From Promethearchaeota archaeon (GTDB lineage: Archaea > Asgardarchaeota > Lokiarchaeia > Sigynarchaeales > SOKP01), in the NCBI GenBank assembly GCA_016839425.1, contig JAEOUI010000030.1, forward strand, positions 1 to 6,764: a stretch of 6,764 bases of DNA, read 5' to 3'. Under the pieces are notes generated by a model. That model was not told where the DNA came from and did not search any database. It saw only the letters and a program-made list of their open reading frames with translations. Below, piece after piece: positions 1 to 5,228 of the stretch (its first letter is position 1; every line of letters begins with the position of its first letter). The position numbers were made by a program, and so were the translations under genes.

Positions 1-54
1 ATAAGAAATCAAATGATTGAATTTTTTAACGCTCCTTTTTGTTTTCTTTATCAT
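1..54 (-). CDS. Possible 5' end of a minus-strand gene leaving the window
   Basis: Reading leftwards, an ATG at 54-52 opens a frame of 18 codons (MIKKTKRSVKKFNHLISY) with no stop before the window edge. The lysine-rich start gives no family. On the minus strand a TATA-like AATTATAAA lies at 91-83, about 33 bases before the ATG, which would suit a near-leaderless archaeal transcript divergent from the thiolase. Against it, 18 open codons in AT-rich DNA are weak evidence. The plus strand has a competing open frame at 1-63 ending in TGA that could equally be the tail of an upstream gene. The two cannot be separated without the flanking sequence. Confidence 0.2.
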   Translation of the reverse strand, partial: MIKKTKRSVKKFNHLISY

Positions 55-246
55 CTTAAATGAACAAGGATTATTCTAAATGTTTATAATTGTTAATTTT
101 TCGTTAAACCCTACAAGCGATGTTTATTTTTCATCAAAAACTATAATTGTTTTATCCAAATTCATAATTTGGAATGATTATTCCCAATACGAAAAATTCG
201 AAATTAATAAAAGTAATAAAATATCAAATGTTTTTTTTAGTATCAT

Positions 247-255
247 TTTATAAAA
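247..255 (+). promoter_or_regulatory. TATA-like box of the thiolase gene
   Basis: TTTATAAAA lies about 43 bases before the thiolase ATG. An archaeal transcription start about 26 bases further on (near 277) would leave a leader of some 17 bases that keeps the AGGT at 281-284, a weak Shine-Dalgarno match nine bases before the ATG. No purine-rich BRE is obvious, and such A/T strings are common here, so this is an inference from spacing. Confidence 0.4.
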
Positions 256-293
256 TTTAGAATGAATCAAATTCAAATACAGGTAAAAAAAAA

Positions 294-1604
294 ATGGTTC
301 AATTAAATGAAGTATGGTTGGTGGATTACGCTCGAACCGCTTTTTCCCGTTCGAGACCTGGTGCTCCTGAGCGAGACGTCTTCGGCGGCTATAGGAACGA
401 AGAACTTCTCGGAACCTTGTTAAACAAAATGTTTGAGAGTAATCAATACCTTGGTGGCAAACCCGTTGAAAAGAAGGATGTTCAGGAAGTTGGTGTTGGA
501 ACCGCAATGGGCGTTCACACTGGTTGGACATATGGCGGTAGATATTCGCTTTTTTACGCGGACTTCCCAGTTGAAACTTCTGCCTTTTTCATTGATAAGC
601 AATGCGCTTCTGCGGGAGCTGCCATCGGCTTTGTTGCCCAACAAATCATGACCGGTCAGATCGATATCGGAATGGCCACTGGCGTAGAACATATGACGAG
701 AATTCCCATGAGCAACACTTGGATTGATCCTCCATGGTACTTATCAGATCCAAACCATCCTGCGTATAAGCCAAATCTTGACTTGCAAAACGCTGCAAAC
801 ATGCTCCAAACGGCACAGAGATTATATGAAGAAGAAACTCCTTACTTTACCAAAGAAATGCTTGATGCATTTGGAAAGAGAGCTCATGATTTGACGGTTG
901 ATAGTCACGAAAAAGGTTGGTTTAAGGGTGAAATCATCCCAATCGAAGGATACGCTGAAGGCAATCCCGAAGAGAAAATGATGATCGATAGAGATATGGC
1001 TGCTAGAAAATCAACTATGGAACAAATGGCTAGTTTAAGAAGATTATCGAAACCATTTTACTTCGAAAAGAATATTCGTGGAGAAGACATTGGCGGAAAA
1101 GCGGGATACGCTCAACGAGAAGGTACCGAAGAAGGTGTTATCACTGCCGGAAACTCATCTCCTTTAAACGCTGGAGCAACAGCATGCATGATGATGAACG
1201 CAGAAGAAGCCAAAAAACGAGGTATCGCACCAATGGCAAGAATCGTTTCTATGGGTTGGGCGGGAGTAGATCCAAGAGTAATGGGTCGAGGTCCTGTACC
1301 AGCATCCAAGATCGCCTTGGAAAAAGCCGGATTAAAAGCTGACGATATCGACTTCTGGGAAATTAACGAAGCATTCTGCATTGTAGCGTTAAATTGCATG
1401 AAATATTTGAACATTCCAGAAGAAAAAGTTAATGTTATGGGCGGTAGTAGCGCCATTGGACACCCATTAGGTGCAACATTGGTTCGTTTAACCGGTACTT
1501 TAGCTCGAATCTTGAAAGACAACAAAGCGCGCTATGGTATCGCAAATGCATGCATAGGAGGAGGCCAGGGCTTGGCTATCCTCATCGAGAACATAGATGC
1601 GTAA
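294..1604 (+). CDS. Acetyl-CoA acetyltransferase / 3-ketoacyl-CoA thiolase
   Basis: This is a complete thiolase of 436 residues. Thiolases either cleave 3-ketoacyl-CoA with CoA or condense two acyl-CoAs, in fatty-acid beta-oxidation or in acetoacetyl-CoA formation; the direction cannot be read from sequence. The acylated nucleophile is Cys104 in KQCASAG, the Asn of the NEAF motif is at 358, the histidine motif GHPLGAT starts at His390, and the second catalytic cysteine is Cys420 in ACIGGGQG. All key residues are present. The length and the GGSSAIGH lead-in recall FadI/HADHB-type thiolases (about 430 aa) more than the AtoB type (about 390 aa). The glycine that usually follows GHPLGAT is replaced (GATLVR). 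ATG 294 is supported by AGGT at 281-284. The gene is visibly richer in G/C than its neighbours. No dehydrogenase, hydratase or DUF35 partner is beside it, so it stands alone here. Confidence 0.93.
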   Translation: MVQLNEVWLVDYARTAFSRSRPGAPERDVFGGYRNEELLGTLLNKMFESNQYLGGKPVEKKDVQEVGVGTAMGVHTGWTYGGRYSLFYADFPVETSAFFIDKQCASAGAAIGFVAQQIMTGQIDIGMATGVEHMTRIPMSNTWIDPPWYLSDPNHPAYKPNLDLQNAANMLQTAQRLYEEETPYFTKEMLDAFGKRAHDLTVDSHEKGWFKGEIIPIEGYAEGNPEEKMMIDRDMAARKSTMEQMASLRRLSKPFYFEKNIRGEDIGGKAGYAQREGTEEGVITAGNSSPLNAGATACMMMNAEEAKKRGIAPMARIVSMGWAGVDPRVMGRGPVPASKIALEKAGLKADDIDFWEINEAFCIVALNCMKYLNIPEEKVNVMGGSSAIGHPLGATLVRLTGTLARILKDNKARYGIANACIGGGQGLAILIENIDA

Positions 1605-1618
1605 ACTAAAAAGCATCC

Positions 1619-1637
1619 TTTTCTTTTTTTTATTTTT
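1619..1637 (+). terminator. U-tract terminator after the thiolase
   Basis: Fifteen bases after the stop codon the plus strand runs TTTTC, then eight T, A and five more T, with no GC-rich hairpin before it. This is the form expected of archaeal intrinsic termination. The remaining intergenic DNA up to 1859 is A/T-rich and shows no ORF or convincing structure. Confidence 0.5.
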
Positions 1638-1816
1638 CCTTAGTTTTTATTTAATGAGTTTTTTATGATTATATAGAATCAATTTAGTATTATGATCCCT
1701 TAGATATTCCAATTTTATGAACTAATCATCATTCTTCCAATTATTACTATTATCTCATTTAATTTACTCTTGAGAAAAATAAAAACTCAGAGATAGAGAA
1801 TTTAAAATTAATTATT

Positions 1817-1828
1817 TTATTAAAATAT
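1817..1828 (+). promoter_or_regulatory. TATA-like box of the Imm51-like gene
   Basis: TTATTAAAATAT is centred about 37 bases before the ATG at 1860. Initiation about 26 bases downstream would give a leader of roughly 10 bases with no ribosome binding site. The surrounding DNA is nearly all A/T, so other placements are possible. Confidence 0.3.
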
Positions 1829-1859
1829 CTTAAAGTACTTAATTGGAAATTAGACTATA

Positions 1860-2225
1860 ATGAAAGATTACCTTAACATAATTAAACACGAAGAAGACAA
1901 TTCCATATCCATTTGCTTTTATATTGAGGCAGATAAAATAATAAAGATTGGAGATAAAATGGAAAAAATAAACCCACTGGCGTATATGAATGGATATAAT
2001 TGGGAAGCGATACTCGATTATCATCTAAGAAACAACCATCCTGATGTGCTTGAAAATATGGGCCACGATGCCGAAGCAGGAATGTATGTTGCTTATTACA
2101 AAGGGATTACCCAAAACGAACAGAAGGCAGAAAAATTAGCTAGCATCATTGAAGACTTAGTGGAAAACGAAGATAAATTATACGCCCTTGTAAAAGAACA
2201 CGGAGACGAAATCGAATGGGATTAA
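1860..2225 (+). CDS. Imm51-like immunity family protein
   Basis: A 121-residue acidic soluble protein without signal peptide or membrane segment. The middle and C-terminal parts resemble the Imm51 family of polymorphic-toxin immunity proteins: NGYNWEAILDYHL (44-56), an acidic stretch ending in AEAGMYVAYY (71-80), then two amphipathic helices rich in Glu/Lys (86-113) and a tail GDEIEWD at the extreme C-terminus. The NGY-W-A and EAGM-VAY signatures and the length fit the family as I remember it. Such proteins usually neutralise a partner toxin in the same or a neighbouring cell, but no recognisable toxin lies in this window, and stand-alone Imm-like proteins may have other jobs. No Shine-Dalgarno site precedes ATG 1860. 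The stop lies 22 bases before the next ORF, so the two are probably co-transcribed. Confidence 0.7.
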   Translation: MKDYLNIIKHEEDNSISICFYIEADKIIKIGDKMEKINPLAYMNGYNWEAILDYHLRNNHPDVLENMGHDAEAGMYVAYYKGITQNEQKAEKLASIIEDLVENEDKLYALVKEHGDEIEWD

Positions 2226-2247
2226 CTCAACCTGTAAAAAACTAGGT

Positions 2248-2628
2248 TTGGAACCACATTGGGATCCTGAATCTTTCGATTTTGATAAAACATGGAATCC
2301 TTTGCTCTACTTGCTAAAAGGCAATGGATTTAAGGATATAGCAGGATTGTTAGAATATGATATTTCACATATCAAATACAAGCATTTAAGCATTTCAATA
2401 AATTATTTAGATAGTTATCAAATTAAGATATTGCATGAAAATATGCAAGAAACATCTGAGAGCATTCTCAAGAAAGCATTTATTTATAATGGAAATGTAA
2501 AGAATCCAGATGGAGAAGTTTTTACCGAATGGGATATATCCAATCTATTTTTGGGATACGATGAATTCGTTGAATTTTTTAAAAAAACAGCGAAAAACAA
2601 CGATTATCTCAAGATAATTTCAAGTTGA
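2248..2628 (+). CDS. Unrecognised small protein, no ATG start
   Basis: I do not recognise this ORF. From a TTG at 2248 it encodes 126 residues, rich in aromatic and acidic residues near the start (HWDPESFDFDKTWNPLLYLL), with mixed alpha/beta character and a helical end (GYDEFVEFFKK, about 104-114). There is no signal peptide or membrane helix. The frame is open upstream to 2194, inside the end of the Imm51-like gene, but has no ATG or GTG there; the first in-frame ATG falls at about residue 66, too late for the whole fold. No proper Shine-Dalgarno site precedes the TTG. It may be TTG-started and translationally coupled to the gene before it, or be an N-terminally truncated remnant. Its position directly after an Imm51-like gene suggests a second immunity-type or accessory protein, but nothing in the sequence proves that. 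Confidence 0.55.
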   Translation: MEPHWDPESFDFDKTWNPLLYLLKGNGFKDIAGLLEYDISHIKYKHLSISINYLDSYQIKILHENMQETSESILKKAFIYNGNVKNPDGEVFTEWDISNLFLGYDEFVEFFKKTAKNNDYLKIISS

Positions 2629-2655
2629 GGCCTATTCAATTTTAGACAATTCTTT

Positions 2656-3387
2656 TTATAAACCTTTTTCATCTATTTCCTTGAGGAGATCGGATAAATG
2701 ATCCTTGTTAATTTCTAAATATGGGCCATCAATCTGAAAATCGTATTTTTCGCACCACGAGATTATCTTATCTAAATTGTATTCGTCAATGTTTAAATAC
2801 TTTTGAATCGTTCGAATTTCGACTCTCTTTGACGATTTTAATAGTGATTTGAGTTTTTCATAATTCACGGGTATATCTGGACGATTTACTCTGGTCATTC
2901 TTAAGACTTCTTCGATCTGATTCTTACCATGGCGAGCATAGAGATAATGAGGATCGAGATCCAATGCTTTATTGTAGAATTTCAGTGCATTATCGAAATC
3001 TCCCTTCGTCTCGTAAAGTAATCCAATGTTGTAATAAGCATGCTTAAAATTTGGTTCCAATTCAATTATTTTTAAATAACGCTCGAGTGCATCGTCGAAT
3101 TTATTGGAATGAAACAAAGCAACTCCTGCGTAATAGATCGCTTTGACATTGTTTGATTGCAAGGAGATAATCTTTTCAAAAACTTCTGCGGCTTTTTCGT
3201 ATTCTTGGATCAAATCTTCGTTAAGATAATGTCCGTATGCAAATAAAATATCAATATATATGGTTATTGCGAATTCTTGTTCTTCGGTAGTTTTCAGAAA
3301 TTCTTCGCAGAATTTACACGCTTCCTCGAATTTCTCTTCGCTTTTTAATCTCCTGATTTCTTGTAAAAAATCATTTTTATTTTTCAT
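2656..3387 (-). CDS. TPR-repeat protein with C-terminal winged-helix-like segment
   Basis: A complete 243-residue cytoplasmic protein with no signal peptide or membrane helix. Residues 1-32 form a charged helical hairpin. A degenerate TPR unit spans about 47-80, followed by two canonical ones at about 82-115 (AIYYAGVALFHSNKFDDALE) and 116-149 (AYYNIGLLYETKGDFDNALK), each closing with the LxP-type turn (ELEPNF, DLDPHY). TPRs mediate protein-protein contacts. After a linker, residues 175-235 read as helix, helix, helix, short beta pair (VEIRTIQKYLNI, LDKIISWCEKY, FQIDGPYLEI), which resembles a winged helix. TPR-like repeats followed by a winged helix recall PCI-type scaffolds, although the repeat number here is small. 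I recall similar C-terminal segments in Asgard archaeal proteins. It converges on the preceding gene with only 27 bases between the two stops. The function is unknown; a scaffold or adaptor role is inferred. Confidence 0.85.
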   Translation of the reverse strand: MKNKNDFLQEIRRLKSEEKFEEACKFCEEFLKTTEEQEFAITIYIDILFAYGHYLNEDLIQEYEKAAEVFEKIISLQSNNVKAIYYAGVALFHSNKFDDALERYLKIIELEPNFKHAYYNIGLLYETKGDFDNALKFYNKALDLDPHYLYARHGKNQIEEVLRMTRVNRPDIPVNYEKLKSLLKSSKRVEIRTIQKYLNIDEYNLDKIISWCEKYDFQIDGPYLEINKDHLSDLLKEIDEKGL

Positions 3388-3440
3388 ATTAAATTAATTA
3401 AAGGTTTTTTATTTTGTTTTAAGAAAGAAAAAGATGCTTT

Positions 3441-3459
3441 AATCAAGAAATTTTTGATT
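3441..3459. repeat. Short A/T palindrome upstream of the TPR gene
   Basis: AATCAA-GAAATTT-TTGATT gives six-base inverted arms. It lies 54-72 bases before the TPR gene start and about 45 bases past the tRNA 3' end. It could be an operator, but palindromes of this length are expected by chance in such A/T-rich DNA. Confidence 0.2.
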
Positions 3460-3486
3460 TGATAAGAATTATTTCTGATTTTATTT

Positions 3487-3502
3487 TTAAGAAAAAATAT
3501 AA
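3487..3502 (-). terminator. U-tract after tRNA-Ala
   Basis: On the minus strand the DNA directly after the encoded CCA reads TTATATTTTTTC, with six consecutive T at 3497-3492. This suits a short archaeal U-tract terminator separating the tRNA from the TPR gene that follows on the same strand. Confidence 0.4.
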
Positions 3503-3579
3503 TGGTGGACTCGGCGGGAATTGAACCCGCGGCCTTTCGCATGCCAAGCGAACGATCTTCCGGTCTAATCCACGAGCCC
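3503..3579 (-). tRNA. tRNA-Ala (anticodon GGC), CCA encoded
   Basis: The minus strand folds as a complete 77-base cloverleaf. The acceptor arms GGGCTCG and CGAGTCC pair along their length with a G3:U70 wobble, the classic identity element read by alanyl-tRNA synthetase. The D stem is GATT/GATC (last pair U-G) around a nine-base loop. The anticodon stem TTCGC/GCGAA holds the loop TTGGCAT, giving anticodon GGC, which reads GCC and GCU codons. The variable loop is AGGCC. The T stem GCGGG/CCCGC closes the loop TTCAATT. The discriminator is A73 and CCA is present in the DNA. There is no intron. The sequence looks archaeal in style. No copy of its 3' end is seen elsewhere in the window, so there is no sign of an integration site. 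Confidence 0.96.
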
Positions 3580-3593
3580 GTTGAAGTATAATC

Positions 3594-3603
3594 CTTTTAA
3601 AAG
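3594..3603 (-). promoter_or_regulatory. Possible TATA box of tRNA-Ala
   Basis: CTTTTAAAAG is centred about 20 bases before the mature tRNA 5' end. That is the right sort of sequence for an archaeal box A but sits a few bases closer than the usual 25-27 bases before transcription start, so the assignment is weak. The rest of the region to 3774 holds A/T-rich DNA with T and A runs and no ORF or structure I can support. Confidence 0.28.
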
Positions 3604-3774
3604 TACTCGTTGTTTTTTTAGAATCATAATCGAGTTTCTTTTTTAGGTGATCATTAGAATTTTTCTTGAAAAATAAAATTTTGCTTTCTTCTTATATATC
3701 AATCCACTTAATTTTTTTTCTACTCTCAAAAAAAGTAATCAAACATTTGAAATTATATGATAAATTTAAAATAA

Positions 3775-3794
3775 ATCTAATTCTTGAATTAGAT
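3775..3794. repeat. 9-bp inverted repeat before the Tpt1 gene
   Basis: ATCTAATTC and GAATTAGAT are perfect inverse complements separated by TT. The element ends 34 bases before the Tpt1 start codon, exactly in the promoter zone, where a dimeric regulator could act. No coding gene overlaps it. It could also be a chance palindrome. Confidence 0.4.
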
Positions 3795-3828
3795 ATTCAT
3801 AAAAAAATCATCAGAAATATTCAAATTA

Positions 3829-4362
3829 ATGCACGATTTTAAAATAAGTAAGTTTATGTCTTATGTTTTAAGACACAACCCCAAGAACAAACCTATATCC
3901 AAGGAAGGCTGGATGGAAATTAAGGATCTTCTATTTTTGTTAAACGAAAGGTTTCCTTATAAAGTCGATTTAAACGACATTCAAAGAGTAGTAGGTGAGA
4001 ACAACAAGCAACGATTTAAAATCGAAGGCGATAAAATCAGAGCGAGTCAAGGGCATTCTAATAAAAGCATTAATCTCGGGCTCACACCGATAGAACCACC
4101 AGAAATATTATATCATGGGACGAAATCAAGTGTTTTAAACGCCATTAAATCTGAAGGATTAAAAAAAATGAGTCGTCACCATGTGCATCTTAGCGCAGAC
4201 AAAAGGACGGCAGAAATTGTAGCAAAACGATGGAATCAAGGGATATTAATCTTAAAAATTAATGCAAAAAAGATGGTTGACGATGGATTTAAATTTTTTC
4301 TTAGCGATAATGGTGTCTGGCTCACGGATTCTGTCCTTCCTGAATATATAATCTTCATTTAG
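3829..4362 (+). CDS. kptA: RNA 2'-phosphotransferase, Tpt1/KptA family
   Basis: A complete Tpt1/KptA enzyme of 177 residues, the usual family length. The family moves an internal RNA 2'-phosphate to NAD+, releasing nicotinamide and ADP-ribose 1'',2''-cyclic phosphate. The N-terminal winged-helix lobe carries the RNA-binding and catalytic pair Arg15-His16 in SYVLRHNP. Arg62 in KQRFKI and the RASQGHS motif (71-77) follow. The C-terminal ADP-ribosyltransferase-like lobe has YHGT (95-98), HVHLSAD (118-124), Arg134 in AKRW and NGVWLTDSV (161-169). Thus the Arg-His-Arg-Arg set known from yeast and bacterial Tpt1 appears intact and the enzyme is probably active. ATG 3829 places LRH at the position expected in homologues and has no Shine-Dalgarno site, suggesting a leaderless or very short leader. 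Archaea mostly join tRNA halves with RtcB, which leaves no 2'-phosphate, so the natural substrate is open. Confidence 0.95.
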   Translation: MHDFKISKFMSYVLRHNPKNKPISKEGWMEIKDLLFLLNERFPYKVDLNDIQRVVGENNKQRFKIEGDKIRASQGHSNKSINLGLTPIEPPEILYHGTKSSVLNAIKSEGLKKMSRHHVHLSADKRTAEIVAKRWNQGILILKINAKKMVDDGFKFFLSDNGVWLTDSVLPEYIIFI

Positions 4363-4543
4363 AGTTTAAAACGGTAGTCGATCCAATTAAAACTATAAAG
4401 AAGATCGAATTATAACCCATTAATTTCTAATAGATAAAAATTACTTACAAGGACATAGTCTAATAATTAAGATAAAACTTTCAATTAAAATCGGGAAGAC
4501 TCAATGATATTCAGAAACTTTCCTAAATCTAAGAATAATATAA

Positions 4544-4556
4544 TAATAAAAAAAAA
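4544..4556 (-). terminator. U-tract fused to the surface-protein stop codon
   Basis: On the minus strand the stop TAA is followed at once by nine T (4556-4548) and then ATTATTA, with no hairpin. This fits an archaeal U-tract terminator. The tail of the chemotaxis gene at the right edge has nearly the same stop-plus-T sequence. Between 4363 and 4547, the gap after the convergent Tpt1 gene, I see only A/T-rich DNA and a weak six-base inverted pair (TCGATC/GATCGA) at about 4378-4408. Confidence 0.5.
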
Positions 4557-5066
4557 TTATTTGTAGGCATAAATCACTAATAGACCATCAGAGATATGAT
4601 CTGCACTTTCATCTATACTTGCCTCTGCTTTCGCTTGAACGCGAATTTCGTGTGTTCCTGCTAAAATATCTTCCACAACTACTTGTGTCGTGAGCGTTTG
4701 TTGCATTACATCTCCTTCAGTTGTTGATGTGTAGAATTCGCGTTCTGAACCATCAATTTCAACCCCATCAAGTAGTATTCGAACACCACCTTGAAGGTAT
4801 TCGTTAGTACTAGAGCCACTACCACTGCAGGAAAATTCGACATTAAATACAATTAGTAATGTAATATTAGCACTCACGCTGATATTGATCCACATGCCTC
4901 CCGCAAAATCGCGATAATCATCAGAAAGAAAATCACCATAAGGTTGTTCCAGAGTCCATATATCTATTATTGTTGATGAATTATTCGAATTGGTTGGCGA
5001 GAGAAAAATGGTATATACACCTAAACCTATACCAACAGCACCAATTAAGAGTGCAATAACCGCCAA
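4557..5066 (-). CDS. Small membrane-anchored beta-rich surface protein
   Basis: From a TTG at 5066 this encodes 169 residues. Residues 2-21 form one hydrophobic helix (small residues, Gly/Leu/Ile/Val). A Ser/Asn/Thr-rich linker (23-32) follows, and then a region of alternating hydrophobic strands to the C-terminus, including NITLLIVFNVEF (67-78), GGVRILLDGVEI (93-104), TTQVVVEDILAGTHEIRVQA (126-145) and DGLLVIYAY at the end. This suggests a single beta sandwich, loosely like jelly-roll tail or C1q-type domains, held outside the membrane by an uncleaved N-terminal anchor. Asn-X-Ser/Thr sites at 28, 29, 61 and 67 would suit glycosylation. The frame stays open to a stop at 5105-5103 without an in-frame ATG; an ATG at 5103-5101 is one frame off (see findings). 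No specific family was recognised. It is divergent from the glycosyltransferase gene. Confidence 0.75.
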   Translation of the reverse strand: MAVIALLIGAVGIGLGVYTIFLSPTNSNNSSTIIDIWTLEQPYGDFLSDDYRDFAGGMWINISVSANITLLIVFNVEFSCSGSGSSTNEYLQGGVRILLDGVEIDGSEREFYTSTTEGDVMQQTLTTQVVVEDILAGTHEIRVQAKAEASIDESADHISDGLLVIYAYK

Positions 5067-5165
5067 AGCATTAGAACTTGCATTACTCGTTTTCGAACAC
5101 CATTATAAATTATATTTTTTACATTAAAATATCTTCAAGTAAAAAATATTTTGAACAATATAAAT

Positions 5166-5228
5166 ATGAGTAAAATTTTATTCGTTCTAGTAATTATATT
5201 AATTGATAATAACAAAATTAGATCTTAA
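5166..5228 (+). CDS. Possible 20-residue leader ORF abutting the glycosyltransferase
   Basis: An ATG at 5166 opens 20 codons beginning MSKILFVLVIILIDNN and ends with TAA at 5226-5228, directly touching the glycosyltransferase ATG in the same frame (TAAATG). The peptide is very hydrophobic. If transcribed from a promoter further left, for instance the TATA-like ATATAAATA around 5158-5166, it would need a start upstream of 5166, which that box does not give. If the glycosyltransferase mRNA starts near 5225, the ORF is never transcribed. It may be chance in A/T-rich DNA or a true leader peptide. Confidence 0.2.
   Translation: MSKILFVLVIILIDNNKIRS
5192..5200 (+). promoter_or_regulatory. TATA-like box of the glycosyltransferase
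   Basis: AATTATATT is centred about 33 bases before ATG 5229. Initiation about 26-30 bases downstream would give a leaderless or nearly leaderless mRNA, in line with the absence of any Shine-Dalgarno site. The intergenic DNA from 5104 must also hold the divergent promoter of the surface-protein gene, for which A/T-rich candidates exist but none stands out. Confidence 0.33.

Noticed and set aside
1..63. Plus-strand open frame of 20 codons ending in TGA, as the tail of an upstream gene
   Set aside because: It is too short, has no recognisable motif, and competes with an equally open minus-strand frame starting at 54. It stays possible but unsupported.
178..531. 117-residue minus-strand ORF over the thiolase start, and similar ORFs at 420-692, 433-651 and 1112-1525
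   Set aside because: They lie antisense or out of frame inside the well-supported thiolase gene, have no family features, and are shadows of its codon pattern.
1839..2024. 61-residue minus-strand ORF
   Set aside because: It is antisense to the start of the Imm51-like gene, is low in complexity, and has no promoter or family signal.
3503..3579. tRNA-Ala as an integration hot spot for a mobile element
   Set aside because: No duplicated tRNA 3' end, integrase or mobile-element gene is visible on either side.
4378..4408. TCGATC/GATCGA inverted pair after the Tpt1 gene as a terminator hairpin
   Set aside because: There are only six pairs around a loop of about 19 bases and no T-run follows on the plus strand.
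1820..5136. 13-base string ATTAAAATATCTT present before the Imm51-like gene and again between 5123 and 5136
   Set aside because: Repeats of this length are expected in A/T-dominated intergenic DNA, and the two copies lie at different distances from the starts.
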